This document shows positions 37,299 to 47,743 of a DNA stretch of 64,000 nt, in pieces (positions within the stretch are counted from its first letter, which is position 1; the number at the start of each line of letters is the position of its first letter). The notes below the pieces were generated by a model. That model saw only the letters and a list, made by a program, of their open reading frames with translations, had not been told where the DNA came from and did no database searches. Made by a program: the position numbers and the translations under genes. The DNA comes from Rotaria sp. Silwood1 (Eukaryota > Rotifera > Eurotatoria > Philodinida > Philodinidae), in contig CAJNOP010000093.1 in the NCBI GenBank assembly GCA_905250075.1, positions 378,335 through 442,334 on the forward strand. The letters are read 5' to 3'.

Positions 37299-40200
37299 AT
37301 GTTTTATTCTTTATTTCTTATTTGTTTATTAATCAATATTGATTATACACAAAATACTCAATGTTCATTTTTAAATAGTAAATTAAATAAATTTGGAATT
37401 CATATAAACATATATGAAAAAGATTTTATTGGTTTAACATTATGTCAAAATTTAATAAATAATTATTGTTGTCCACAAATTTATGAAGATAAAATACAGA
37501 ATGCAACAATAATTGAACTTTATCAATTATTTGATTTCTATTCAATTAATTTATATGAATTATTAAAACAAATAACTTTTCAATTAAATGGTTAGTAGAA
37601 GAACAAAAAGAAAAAAAAAAGAATTTTAAAGTTTGTAATTATTATTTTTCTATATGTAGAAACAATTATAAAATTAATTGAATCATCACGAAATGAAACA
37701 CATTCTATTTTTAAATATAATTATAAAACTATTTATAATTATTATCGTTCATCAATTGATTTATTTTTTAATAAATTATTACTTATATCATATAAAAATT
37801 ATCAATATGATATTAAAAATAATATTGAAGAATTACTTCGTAATATTCTTCGTATAACAATAATGTTAAATAATTATAATCATAATAATAATAATAATAA
37901 TAAAAATAAACCGATTTTATCATCATATTTATTGTGCCTATGGAGAAATCATCCATTTGGTAATCGACAATATTTAATTGTTAATCAATTAGAAATGAAT
38001 TTAGGAAAATTATTTCATTTAAATGAATTATTTAAATTAAGTAATGAACTTATTCAAGTTATGCCAACGGTAATTTTGAAAATATTTTTCATAGATTAAT
38101 TTTCGTTTCAATGAAATTTTGAATACTGATGATTTGTCGGTCGAAAAAACAACACATATTCAACTGATTTGTATAGTGTTGAAATATGATTTAGAAGAGT
38201 GTTACTCTCTTATCAACATAGTGATAGATGCATCCATCAAATTTAATGAATGGAATGGTATACTTGAATATGAGCAGAACAAAAAAAGTATATCATTTAT
38301 TAAATTGTAAATTTATACCGATCATTATCATTTTTGAATTCTTAAATTGAAGAAAATTTTTTCTTTTATTCATAATAGAGTATTTCATGAGAATAGCAAC
38401 TTTTATTATGAGTTCTTTCTTTTTCTAAATAAGAATCTATCGTTCTAATGTATACAGAAAAAAAATTCAAAATCAAACATCATTTATCATAGTTTAAACA
38501 TGATATTTTTTGTTGATAAAAAAATTCTGTACAAATTTGAGTCTCTTTTCGATAAAAAAAAGAACTAGGACAACGTTTGTCAATCAAAATTTTATACCTT
38601 CTTTGTATTTTTGTTTTTTTTTTCTTCATGAACCTTTAATTTTCACACTATACAATTATACATACAGATGTACATGATAAAGGTGAAAAGTTGTAGATTG
38701 ACACAAGTCATTATCGATCGATTGACTTCAAAATAAATACATATACGAACTAATAATCAATGTTCGACCTATTGGTTTATTCAAATAGATAAAATTCAAT
38801 CAAGCAGAAAAGATAATCGTTAACTGCAATTTACTTGACATTATCAATAATTTATGAAAGAGTACCAAAGAAATTATATTGACATGCAATAAAGTTAGAA
38901 TTTGTCTTTTTTATATTCGATGTCAAACTTTTGTGTTGTTTGCTTTTTTTTGTTTTATTTTAAATCAAAGATAGATAAGAGTACTAATTATATTCTAGAG
39001 TGTTACGACAGATAATCATTGTATTGATTCATATATGCAATTGTCATATTGTAACTTATGTTCTGGACGAAAAGAATTACCTTGTTTATCAAACTGTATA
39101 AATATTATTGAAAGTTGTCTCATAAATATCTCTTTAATTAATGATGTATGGATAAATTTTATTGGTAATATATACAAATAAAACCTACGTATAATTATTC
39201 TTATATCATCTATTTATTTATTTATTTATATAGATTCTATTGAAAATAATGCATATTTTAATGGAATTGAAAAGGCTTTATCATCTATTGGTAAATCTAT
39301 CTCCGATGCTCTTATGACCCTTTTTAATTCTGATGGAGTACAAAACAAGGATGTATGTATCATTATATTGAAATAGTATGTATATTTTTGATGATTTTTT
39401 TGTTTTTGACTAAAGATCATTGACCAATGCGGATACATACATATACGAAAAGAAATATTTGATAATGATCAAATATTTCATAAGGAATATAGTAATTCAT
39501 TATCTATACTTGATCAACAACTTAGATATATGAGACAATCATTACAAATCTATAGATCATTTTGGTTAATATTACCAGAACAAATATGTAAATCTAATGG
39601 ACATTCTATTTCAACTCAGAAAACATGTTGGACAGGAACTTCAATTTCTCTTGATGACAAGTAGAAAAGAATTCTGTTTTTTTTTTTTAAATTTCAAAAG
39701 ACTTTTCATGAATTGTTTTAGACAATCGATACGAACTACTTATGATAAACCATTAAGTTTACGTTTACAAAGAATATTAAAAGAAATGAAAGAGAAATCA
39801 CAAATGATTAGCAATATACAACGCATAACAACAGGTTTGTATTGAAATTATAATATGAGCAGCATCATTTGTTAGCAATATAACTTCGTAAAATTGAAGC
39901 ACGTGTATCTCTGGACAAATAATTTTCCTAGATCTAATTTTTGTAAGTTACATGTATAATATATCCCTAGCCAACAGTCTTTTCCCTCCATCATTGTTCT
40001 CATATGGTACCTTTTTGGTTTTTATTTCGAGACTTAAAAGGATCTCTAGACATCCGATTTTTACGACAAAGCTTTTTGGAGTTCGATCTTGCTGAAAATT
40101 TTGCGATAAATATAGTTCATATCGTTTAGTGTATTCTGTAGCTTTCGAGTTTTCTCTTCATAACGTTAGAAAAATATTTGTTAAGTACTTTTTAATTAAT

Positions 40201-40928
40201 CATCAATCGAGTCAATATTTTTATATATATCTATGCTACAATAACTTATTCGAAAAAAATTATTCTTATAAAAAATCAAAGTTAAACGAAAGGTGGTTAT
40301 GTCCTGTTTTTACTTGAAATAGTCCATATAGACTAAATCTAATTTCTTTTATAAGACAAAAAAAGAAGAAGAAGGTGTATTCTATTTTAATTGACGTCTT
40401 AATAATAAGACTTTCAATCTAGGAATAAATATCTCAACAACAACAGCTAGAAATTCTTTATTAATCGATGGATTAAAATTAAATTTAACTGATGATTTTG
40501 ATGATTATCCAGATGATAATGAATTTGATTATGCTGATTATGCATATGAAGATTCAATCGATGAATTATCTTCATCAATACAAACAACAAGTTCAACAAC
40601 TTTACAATCATCAAGTATTTCTGTTTATGATGATCTATTTATTGATGATATAAATACTGTTTCATATTATGATTATGGTGAACAAGATGCATATAGTGAT
40701 GATGAAATAGATGAAACATATACACAAAAATTATCTTCGAGTTCTACAGTATCAACAATAACAACTATAGTTAAAATTCCATCATATCATCAACGACAAC
40801 CTGTTATTTGGAATATTAATATTGATGATGATTTTCATAAAAAATCACAACAACAATATAACAGTAGTTTTTCTCATAATTATTCACTTCTTTTATTATT
40901 ATCATTATTAATATTTATTCTCAAATAG
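37299..40928 (+). CDS. Glypican (GPI-anchored cell-surface proteoglycan core)
   Basis: About seven exons coding roughly 600 residues. The start at 37299 gives a signal peptide (FYSLFLICLLINIDY); an in-frame non-ATG extension upstream was not used. Glypican landmarks include LTLCQNLINNYCCPQIYED, the segment CNLCSGRKELPCLSNC with NIIESC, DQCGYIHIRKEIF, and the conserved TCWTG motif. The C terminus is a hydrophobic tail (YSLLLLLSLLIFILK) ending four bases of A/G-poor sequence before AATAAA (40979-40984), typical of a GPI signal. The region before it is very acidic and Ser/Thr-rich (DDFDDYPDDNEFDYADYAYE) but contains no Ser-Gly pair, so the usual heparan-sulfate attachment sites are not visible. 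An Asn run is coded by AAT repeats near 37876-37900. Introns near 38069-39000 and 39834-40422 are long for this region. Glypicans modulate Wnt, Hedgehog and BMP signals. Confidence 0.88.
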
Positions 40929-43900
40929 TTTTTCAATCTGTTATTTGTTTGTTTTGAATGCTTATTTTCGTATACTTAAATAAAAAAAATCTATCATCTT
41001 ATCTCATTTTATTAAAACAACTTAGTCCGTGAAAAAAGATTGTTAACAAAACAAGTCTAGACAATTCTGATTTCGACATATTAAAAAAATTATTTCTTCC
41101 ATATTTGTTTATATAAAAAAAAATTTTGATCAGTCTTTGCGATGATTGAATAATATTTTGTCATTAACCACAGAGAAAAAAAGGTGAGTTGACTTTTGTG
41201 TTCATTTGAATGCATCATAAAAGTTCTTGGATTTTTTAAATATAAACTGTTAAATAAGACTGATGCAGAGTTCTGTTGGTTGAGAATTGCAATTGAATGA
41301 TTTCAAACTAATTTGATCACTTACAATTATCCTTAATAGCTATTGTTATATGTAATAAGCCATGCATAAGTCTTTAAAGCAGTATCGAAACTTGATGTGA
41401 ATAATCGAATATGGGATTGATCTGAACTTCTTTGTTTGAAAGAGTAAAGTTTGAAGAGTGAAATTTGTCACCATTCGATCCTGCGTATTTTCCAACAAAA
41501 TAAATGATTTTTCTAGATAGAATACATCGATCTAGATGTACAAAATTCATGAAGTTTGTAGAAAAGTACTCAAAGTCATATCGTAACAGTTTTAGCAATT
41601 CGACTAGAGAACTAAGGAATTATTAGTAGGTTTCTAAGTGAGAGGACAAAAGTTTCCAGATAATGAGGTGTGAAGCCGATAGAACTCAATCAGTTCTATT
41701 TCAAAACATATCATTCATCAAGTTGGAAAATGTTCAGGGACAAATAGCGCTTAGTTCTAGGGTAATTGATTGCATTTTTTTCATGTTTTTGAATAATAAG
41801 TAGCCTTTTATCTATATTAAAATGTTTGGTTTGGAGAAATGACACCTGATATGGTCACAGCATATCGAATTCTACTTGGACACGAATTTAACTGGTTAGG
41901 AAAATGATTATAAGCCAATTCATCGGTGAAACACTCGAATCCTGACCTTAGATATCCTATGTCGAGAAAATGTTTATTATCAATTTATTGTAGTTCAAAA
42001 AGACGGAAAGAGATCGTTGCGTTATTGATTGATCAAACTGGTCAGTAAATAATATCAATATTGATATCAAATCAACAAATAGAACACAGTGACAACATAA
42101 AAAAAAGAAAGATGAAGATGAGAAGAACAACTTCTTTGTTCAAACTATTGTTAACATATGTGATTTTGTTTCTTAGCACCTTCGATTGACTAAAATACAC
42201 GTGGGAGATAAGAAAGTGTTTTGAAGATGTATAACACAAACTGACGTTTAATACTGCAGTACAACTGGAAACAATGACATCGCGGTAAGCATTGTCTATA
42301 ATTAAAATTTTTCAGCTTGCTTTTTGCTGTTCTTATTATTATCTGTTTCTGATACGCTAGATTATGTGCAAGAATGATTGATTAAATTTGTAAAATTCTC
42401 GTAAGCTTTTATTTTCTTTCGTAGTGTTCTATCTTTGTTTTTCTTACGTATGAAATGAGGAGTTTTGTTGATGTATATATTCAAAAAAATAAAACTTTTC
42501 ATTAGATGAGAAATGTTCAAAGATGTGGGGATATGGATATGACTTGGGTGTTTATGAGAACAAGACATCTATTCTACTTCCAGCTGGCACTACTAATCAA
42601 CAACATTTCTGTTTGTTTTTCTTTTTTTTTTCTTTATCAAACATTAAAAATTTTTTTCTGTTTCTTTTTGTTGTTTGTTTCAATAACATTATGTTACCGT
42701 GGCTATTGTATATAGCTTCTATCCAATATCAGGCTAGTTCACTCGAGTAAAATAACACCGAGATTAGAATTTACAATGAACAGGTTGCATGAGGCGAAGT
42801 TAATAAATAGATTTTTTTTTCCGTCAGTCTTTCGCTGATTTCAAGATTTAAGAATTCAAATAAATAATTAGTATGAGATCTGATTTTGAGGAAAAATTAA
42901 ATATAAGTGATCATGATAACTCATTTCTGTATGTTACATATAGTTTTTTCATGATACAAGTGGATGAAATTATTCTTTAAGTTTAAAAGAATATTTAGAT
43001 GTCAATGATATAGAAGATAAATCATCTGATGAGACTCTTAAGCAAGGCCAAAACGACAAGAGAACAAATCTTATCCTTCATACATTAAGCCTCAAGAGGA
43101 CACAAAAGCAAAAAGAGTCATCTATCTTTCTTTGAATATATCAAGGTTGATACATTTCATTATTATTGAATTCACTGAAGAAACTAAACGACATAAAGAT
43201 GCATATTTCACATCATCATGAACATATACATCTAAACAAACAATGATATTGATCAATGAACTATATTTTTTTGTTTTTGTTGTCTGACCAGATCCAACTC
43301 AGTGTAAATTATTTCTATGGTGGCTCTATAAAATATCAAAATAGATTGTCCAAAAGATAAAGATGATAGGACACTACTCAGGTTGAAGCAATTAATGATA
43401 TAAAATCTGTTAACTATTTTTATATAAATGACATGGTGATAGTTGGTCATTAGTATTCTACTCATACGTATGTTTTTAGAAATGTAGGAGACGCAAACGA
43501 TAGATGTTAATATAATCGAGACAATAGAAGTTATGTATTTACTTACACCCAATGTAGATATCAATCAAATATCGATTGTACCAATAGTCTTACAGAATAC
43601 ATCAACATGGCATGCCAGGAAAAATGATTTCCAAATATTCATCAGCGATTGTCCATGTTGCATTGCTTTTCAACAAATAATGGTCAACTAGGTTATAATT
43701 ATTCATTATTGTCAGATATATCACGTCTTTCAACAAAAATTGTAGAAGATAAGAAAGTATTATTTAATATTTGACTCATTTTGAAGACTATAACTTATCA
43801 ATTGACTCAAAAAGAACTAGCGCGTCAACACTCTACCACTTTTTAGCCAGTATTCAATATTATAAATTAAAGTTCGACTATGCCATGATTTTTACCTGAG

Positions 43901-45117
43901 AAATACCTCATGTTCTTTGGTGATTTAATTGAAGATTTAAGAGTTGATATGATTACGTACATAGAATGAAGATCTCTTTTTATTTGCAAGAACCAGAAGC
44001 TCGTTATGAATTAGTTGCTTGTGATATTTGTAGATTGTGCATCTTCAATATGATATAATATATCGATTAAACATATGGATTATTGAATTTAGTCAAGCTC
44101 ACATCCTGAAAACAAATAGATTTATTAATAAACCTTAAAAATTGCGAATTTAGATTTCGTACATTGAAAATTGTTTGGAACTTTTCGTGCAAAACCTTTT
44201 TTTGATTCAGGCATATTTTACTGGTTGAGTATTTTTCATACTAAAAAATTCCCAAGTTCAAAGAAATACAAAGAATTTCGAACGTTTCATAAGGTGTGAG
44301 TGTGAGTGTTGTTTTAGATCTCCGTTTAACTCACACCCACGTTCATACCCATTCCATTTAAAAAGTTTACATTTATAACGCTATGGTTTAATACTCATGT
44401 TTATCTATGGGTATGAACGACAAATATGCTAGCTATTAAATTTTATCCTACATTATCGATTCTCAATAGTAATAAGACATGAACATTCTGTAACATGAAA
44501 TTAAACTTATGAATGATTTTTTTTCTTCTTTAAGAGAAGCATTAGGTGTAGGTATGCGTGTCAATGTACAGGAACTAAGATTCACACTCATAACCACAGC
44601 CACACCCTATATATTTACTTGATGAATGAAAACATTTTGTATTGAATAAATAACAAAAAATACTCTTAACAAAATAAAATATCTAATGATATGAAAATCG
44701 AACGTGAAAACATTTAAAAAACTGTATTAAATATGAAAAAGTAAGTAAATTATTAATGCAAATAATAAAGTTCTTATATTAATCTTGAATTAAAAGTCAT
44801 TCGTGTTTGATATGTAAGTTACAGTATTTTAATAATAATTCAGTCCTTTTATTGTTTCAATTCTCATCAATCAGTTGAATTGCTCGGTATTTAGCCACAC
44901 AGTACCGTGTTACGTTCTCAAAGATCTCGGGAATGTATTTGGAGATAGAATCATTATTCTTATAAGTTCAGGAAAACTATTTGTATCATAGTTTTTAATA
45001 GTTATATTTTATTCAAAATAGTTATGCTTATACTGAAATATTCTTTTAAAAATTAGGTTAGTAGAGAACAGTACAAAGGTTCGTATTATGGAGAAAAGAT
45101 TAACTGCCACCTCCACC
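40929..45117. other. Intergenic with scattered exon-like remnants
   Basis: About 4.2 kb. Three stretches translate like protein but cannot be joined. On the plus strand near 41820-41908 the frame reads FGEMTPDMVTAYRILLGHEF. Near 42510-42610 it reads KCSKMWGYGYDLGVYENKTS after an acceptor-like CATTAG. Between about 42990 and 44060 short frames are broken by stops. They look like decayed genes of unknown family. No complete gene is supported. Confidence 0.35.
44291..44610. repeat. GTG/CAC-rich inverted repeats
   Basis: GGTGTGAGTGTGAGT (from about 44292) pairs with ACTCACACCCAC (to about 44340). The 13-mer CGTTCATACCCAT (about 44340-44352) has a perfect inverted copy ending near 44418. A third block, GTGTAGGTATGCGTG (about 44546), faces CACTCATAACCACAGCCACACCC (to about 44608). 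This suggests a family of short foldback repeats related to the segment at 23641-23770. Confidence 0.4.
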
Positions 45118-45813
45118 TCAACCACCACAACCACCTCCACCACAACCACCTCCACCACAACCACCTCCACCACAACCACCTCCACCACAACCACCTCCTC
45201 CACCTCCACCACAACCACCTCCTCCACCTCCACCACCTCCACCACAACCACCTCCTCCACCTCCACCACACCCACCTCCGTCACCTCCACCACAGCCACC
45301 TCCTCCACCTCCTCCACCTCCACCACAGCCACCTCCTCCACCTCCACCACAGCCACCTCCTCCACCTCCACCACAGCCACCTCCTCCACCTCCTCCACCT
45401 CCACCACAGCCACCTCCTCCACCTCCTCCACAGCCACCTCCTCCACCTCCACCACAGCTGCCTCCTCCACCTCCACCACAGGCGCTTCCTCCACCATGAT
45501 GATGTGAGTGATGACCACCTGGCATGTCTCCGCCTCCATCAGCCCCCCAGTTTACTCCACCACCACATGCGGAGGCTCCACCGTGATGATGAGCACCTGA
45601 AAAGTGTCCGCTTCCAATAGTACCTCCCCAAACATTGCCGCCATAGTTGCCAACGTATGGAGCGAAAGGTATTGGTTGTGCATAGCCATAACCATAAGGT
45701 TGTCCGTAGCCGTAATGAAACGGTGATGGTTGTGGTGGTCGATAGCGATGGCGATGACGATGTCGCCGTTTATGGTGCTGATGATGAAAACGATTGTGCC
45801 AAAACGGCATCAT
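45118..45813 (-). CDS. Cys-Gly-repeat protein (glycine runs punctuated by single cysteines)
   Basis: A 231-codon open frame without introns. Residues 1-30 are His/Arg-rich (FHHQHHKRRHRHRHRYRPPQ). Then comes a Tyr/Gly/Pro block (YGYGQPYGYGYAQPIPF), a His/Gly block, and about 120 residues made almost only of Gly with single Cys every 5-11 positions (units such as CGGGGGGG). No signal peptide or membrane helix is seen. The region is a GGT/TGG minisatellite and far richer in G+C than its surroundings. Repeats of this kind suggest a cross-linked structural protein (loricrin-, chorion- or cuticle-like), or less likely a metal-binding role. Frames on the opposite strand (Ser/Thr repeats) and in the second minus frame (Val/Glu repeats) are by-products of the repeat. 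Translation is probable because the non-repeat N-terminal half also has balanced composition and no stops. Confidence 0.6.
   Translation of the reverse strand: MMPFWHNRFHHQHHKRRHRHRHRYRPPQPSPFHYGYGQPYGYGYAQPIPFAPYVGNYGGNVWGGTIGSGHFSGAHHHGGASACGGGVNWGADGGGDMPGGHHSHHHGGGSACGGGGGGSCGGGGGGGCGGGGGGGCGGGGGGGGGGCGGGGGGGCGGGGGGGCGGGGGGGGGGCGGGDGGGCGGGGGGGCGGGGGGGGGGCGGGGGGGCGGGGCGGGGCGGGGCGGGGCGG
45121..45480. repeat. CCACCTCCA-type minisatellite inside the Cys-Gly gene
   Basis: A trinucleotide-based array of CCA/CCT/CAC words, with a longer periodicity set by ACAACC or ACAGCC (the Cys codon on the minus strand). Unit length varies, as expected from slippage and unequal exchange. Confidence 0.85.
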
Positions 45814-46373
45814 TTTCGTCTGTGTTTTCGATTAAGAATGAAAGTAATGCGCTTTATTTATTTGTTATCTTGGCGTATAGTCAACGTGAAGGCAATGATA
45901 TGCGTATGGTTACACTTCAGTAATCAAAGAAAAACGAACAAAAAATTACGTTTATTCGCACACACTCTTTAGTCTAAAATGCATAATTGAAGCAGAGAAA
46001 AAGAAAAAAAATGATGGGAGTAAATCTATGTCATGCGCTTCATGATACTTCCTTAAGAACTAAAATTACTCATGATGACGAATTTTCTATAAAAATATAC
46101 TTTGAAAATATTTTCAACGCACTTATACTTCTGCTTTTTTTATTCTATACTCGTCTTACATATAATGTTCTATGATAATGAATAAAAATCGCTTTTACAC
46201 GCATAGTAACACACATGGTATCCAGAACGATAGCATCATGTATCATTAAAACATAAAGAAAATTTTGATACTTAAAAATCTATAATTTCTTCTTCATAGA
46301 GTCTCTACAAAATCACTTTATTTAATATAATAAACCATAAATAATATTGAATAGAGTACAAATCTTTAATTAT
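45814..46373. other. Intergenic spacer
   Basis: 560 nt between the Cys-Gly gene and the TPR pseudogene, both on the minus strand. It should hold the promoter of the former. An ACACAG lies eight nt before the start codon, a weak acceptor at best. Confidence 0.4.
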
Positions 46374-47005
46374 CTATTGGTTCTCCATTTCTAATCTCAA
46401 ACATTTAAGATTATTTTCTGTTCGTTGTACTTTAGGACCCATTGTTGGTAAAATTTTATAAGTAATATCTAATCGTTTTTGATAATATTCAAGTGCTTCT
46501 GAAAATTTTCTTCTTCTTTCATGTACTACAGCCAAATTACTGTACGTTAAAGCAACAGTTGGATGATTTTCATATACTGTATGTAGCCTATCGATATTTA
46601 AACATTTATTATAATAATCAAGTGCTGCATCTATCTTGCCAAAGATTTCATGAAAATTAGCATGATGTTCGTATGTTTCACAGGTATCGGCGTGATTGAG
46701 TGGTAATATTTTTCTCTGAATCTTTTATGTTTCTTTTAAATTAAACAATGCTGTATCATACATACTCTACTTACAATGTACAGCATCGATGAAACTATGA
46801 AATTTATCTTATTCTCTATAATCAACTGAAAAAATTTGATTAAAAATTATCATACTTTGTGATAAACATTCTAATGCTGTTTTAAAATCTTTTTTTAAAA
46901 GTAATTGTTTTTGCTTTATTTAATTTGATTTTATCCATCATTTTTTTGAACAATTTAATGCTCGTTGATATTCACCTATTTCAATAAGGCGTTATCCGAG
47001 TGATA
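46374..47005 (-). pseudogene. Kinesin-light-chain-like TPR gene remnant
   Basis: The 3' part, up to about 46720, is open on the minus strand for about 115 codons. It reads as tetratricopeptide repeats: KIDAALDYYNKCLNIDRL, HPTVALTYSNLAVVHERRRK and FSEALEYYQKRLDITYKILP, ending at TAG 46376-46374. Farther upstream, recognisable pieces (RLIEIGEYQRALNC; KDFKTALECLSQSM) are separated by stops and frame changes. No start codon or signal of intact expression remains. The HPxxALTYSNLA pattern is that of the kinesin light chain / NPHP3-type TPR families, which are numerous in bdelloids. It is a decayed paralogue rather than a functional gene. Confidence 0.75.
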
Positions 47006-47566
47006 CAACAATTTTTTCTTCAATTTTTTCTTTTATGTATCTGTTTCTTTTGAATGATGATGATGATCATCACTAATTCAAGTAAAGTGAACAATCCAAA
47101 TATGAAATTCTTCATTGTTTTTCTATTGTATCAATACGAAATAAAGTACCAAGCGTGAATAATACTTCATTTTTATTTTTAAAAAAAATCCGTTGTTGGT
47201 TATTTTAGCAGTCAGCTCTGTTTTTTTTACGTGAATCAATAATAATTATATATAGAATATGTTACATATTGGGCATGGGTGCGTTATAGCCAGTCGTACA
47301 GAATCTACCCGTGTGCACCAATGGTCGTTGGGAGAAAATTTGAAAATTTAGTAGTTTCGGGAGGATATTTTTGAAAAGTTAGTAGAATCTGAGAAAAGTT
47401 ATTGGCAAATATTTTTCTTTGAGGGAAAAATGATTCATTTTCCAAACAAATCTCGACTTATTTAAATACTATCGGGGCCAATTGAATTTCTCCCTTTTTT
47501 TTTGTTTTTAGTACTATAGTTCTTTTATTTTTTAACCTAATATATATAGACAGAAAGCCCAGAACA
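47006..47566. other. Spacer up to the assembly gap
   Basis: 560 nt with no recognised coding sequence. In particular there is no protein-kinase exon for the PLK4 gene that begins beyond the gap. Confidence 0.45.
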
Positions 47567-47666
47567 NNNNNNNNNNNNNNNNNNNNNNNNNNNNNNNNNN
47601 NNNNNNNNNNNNNNNNNNNNNNNNNNNNNNNNNNNNNNNNNNNNNNNNNNNNNNNNNNNNNNNNNN
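47567..47666. other. Assembly gap (100 N)
   Basis: Exactly 100 N, the conventional placeholder for a gap of unknown length. It interrupts or precedes the 5' part of PLK4. Confidence 0.98.
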
Positions 47667-47743
47667 GTTAAACAAAACATTTCTCTGAATAAATCCAATC
47701 ATTAAACAAATCTTTTTGACTTTTTTTTCTTGTTCTTTTTTAG

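Noticed and set aside
43253-43564. 103-codon minus-strand frame
   Set aside because: Ile/Ser/Tyr-rich with no motif or splice partner; expected by chance in AT-rich DNA.
45088-45507. Plus-strand Ser/Thr-repeat open frame of 139 codons
   Set aside because: It is the complement of the Gly-Cys repeat; any frame through this minisatellite is open. It has no non-repeat domain.
45009-45539. Minus-strand Val/Glu-repeat open frame of 176 codons
   Set aside because: Shifted-frame by-product of the same minisatellite; its start lies inside the Cys-Gly gene.
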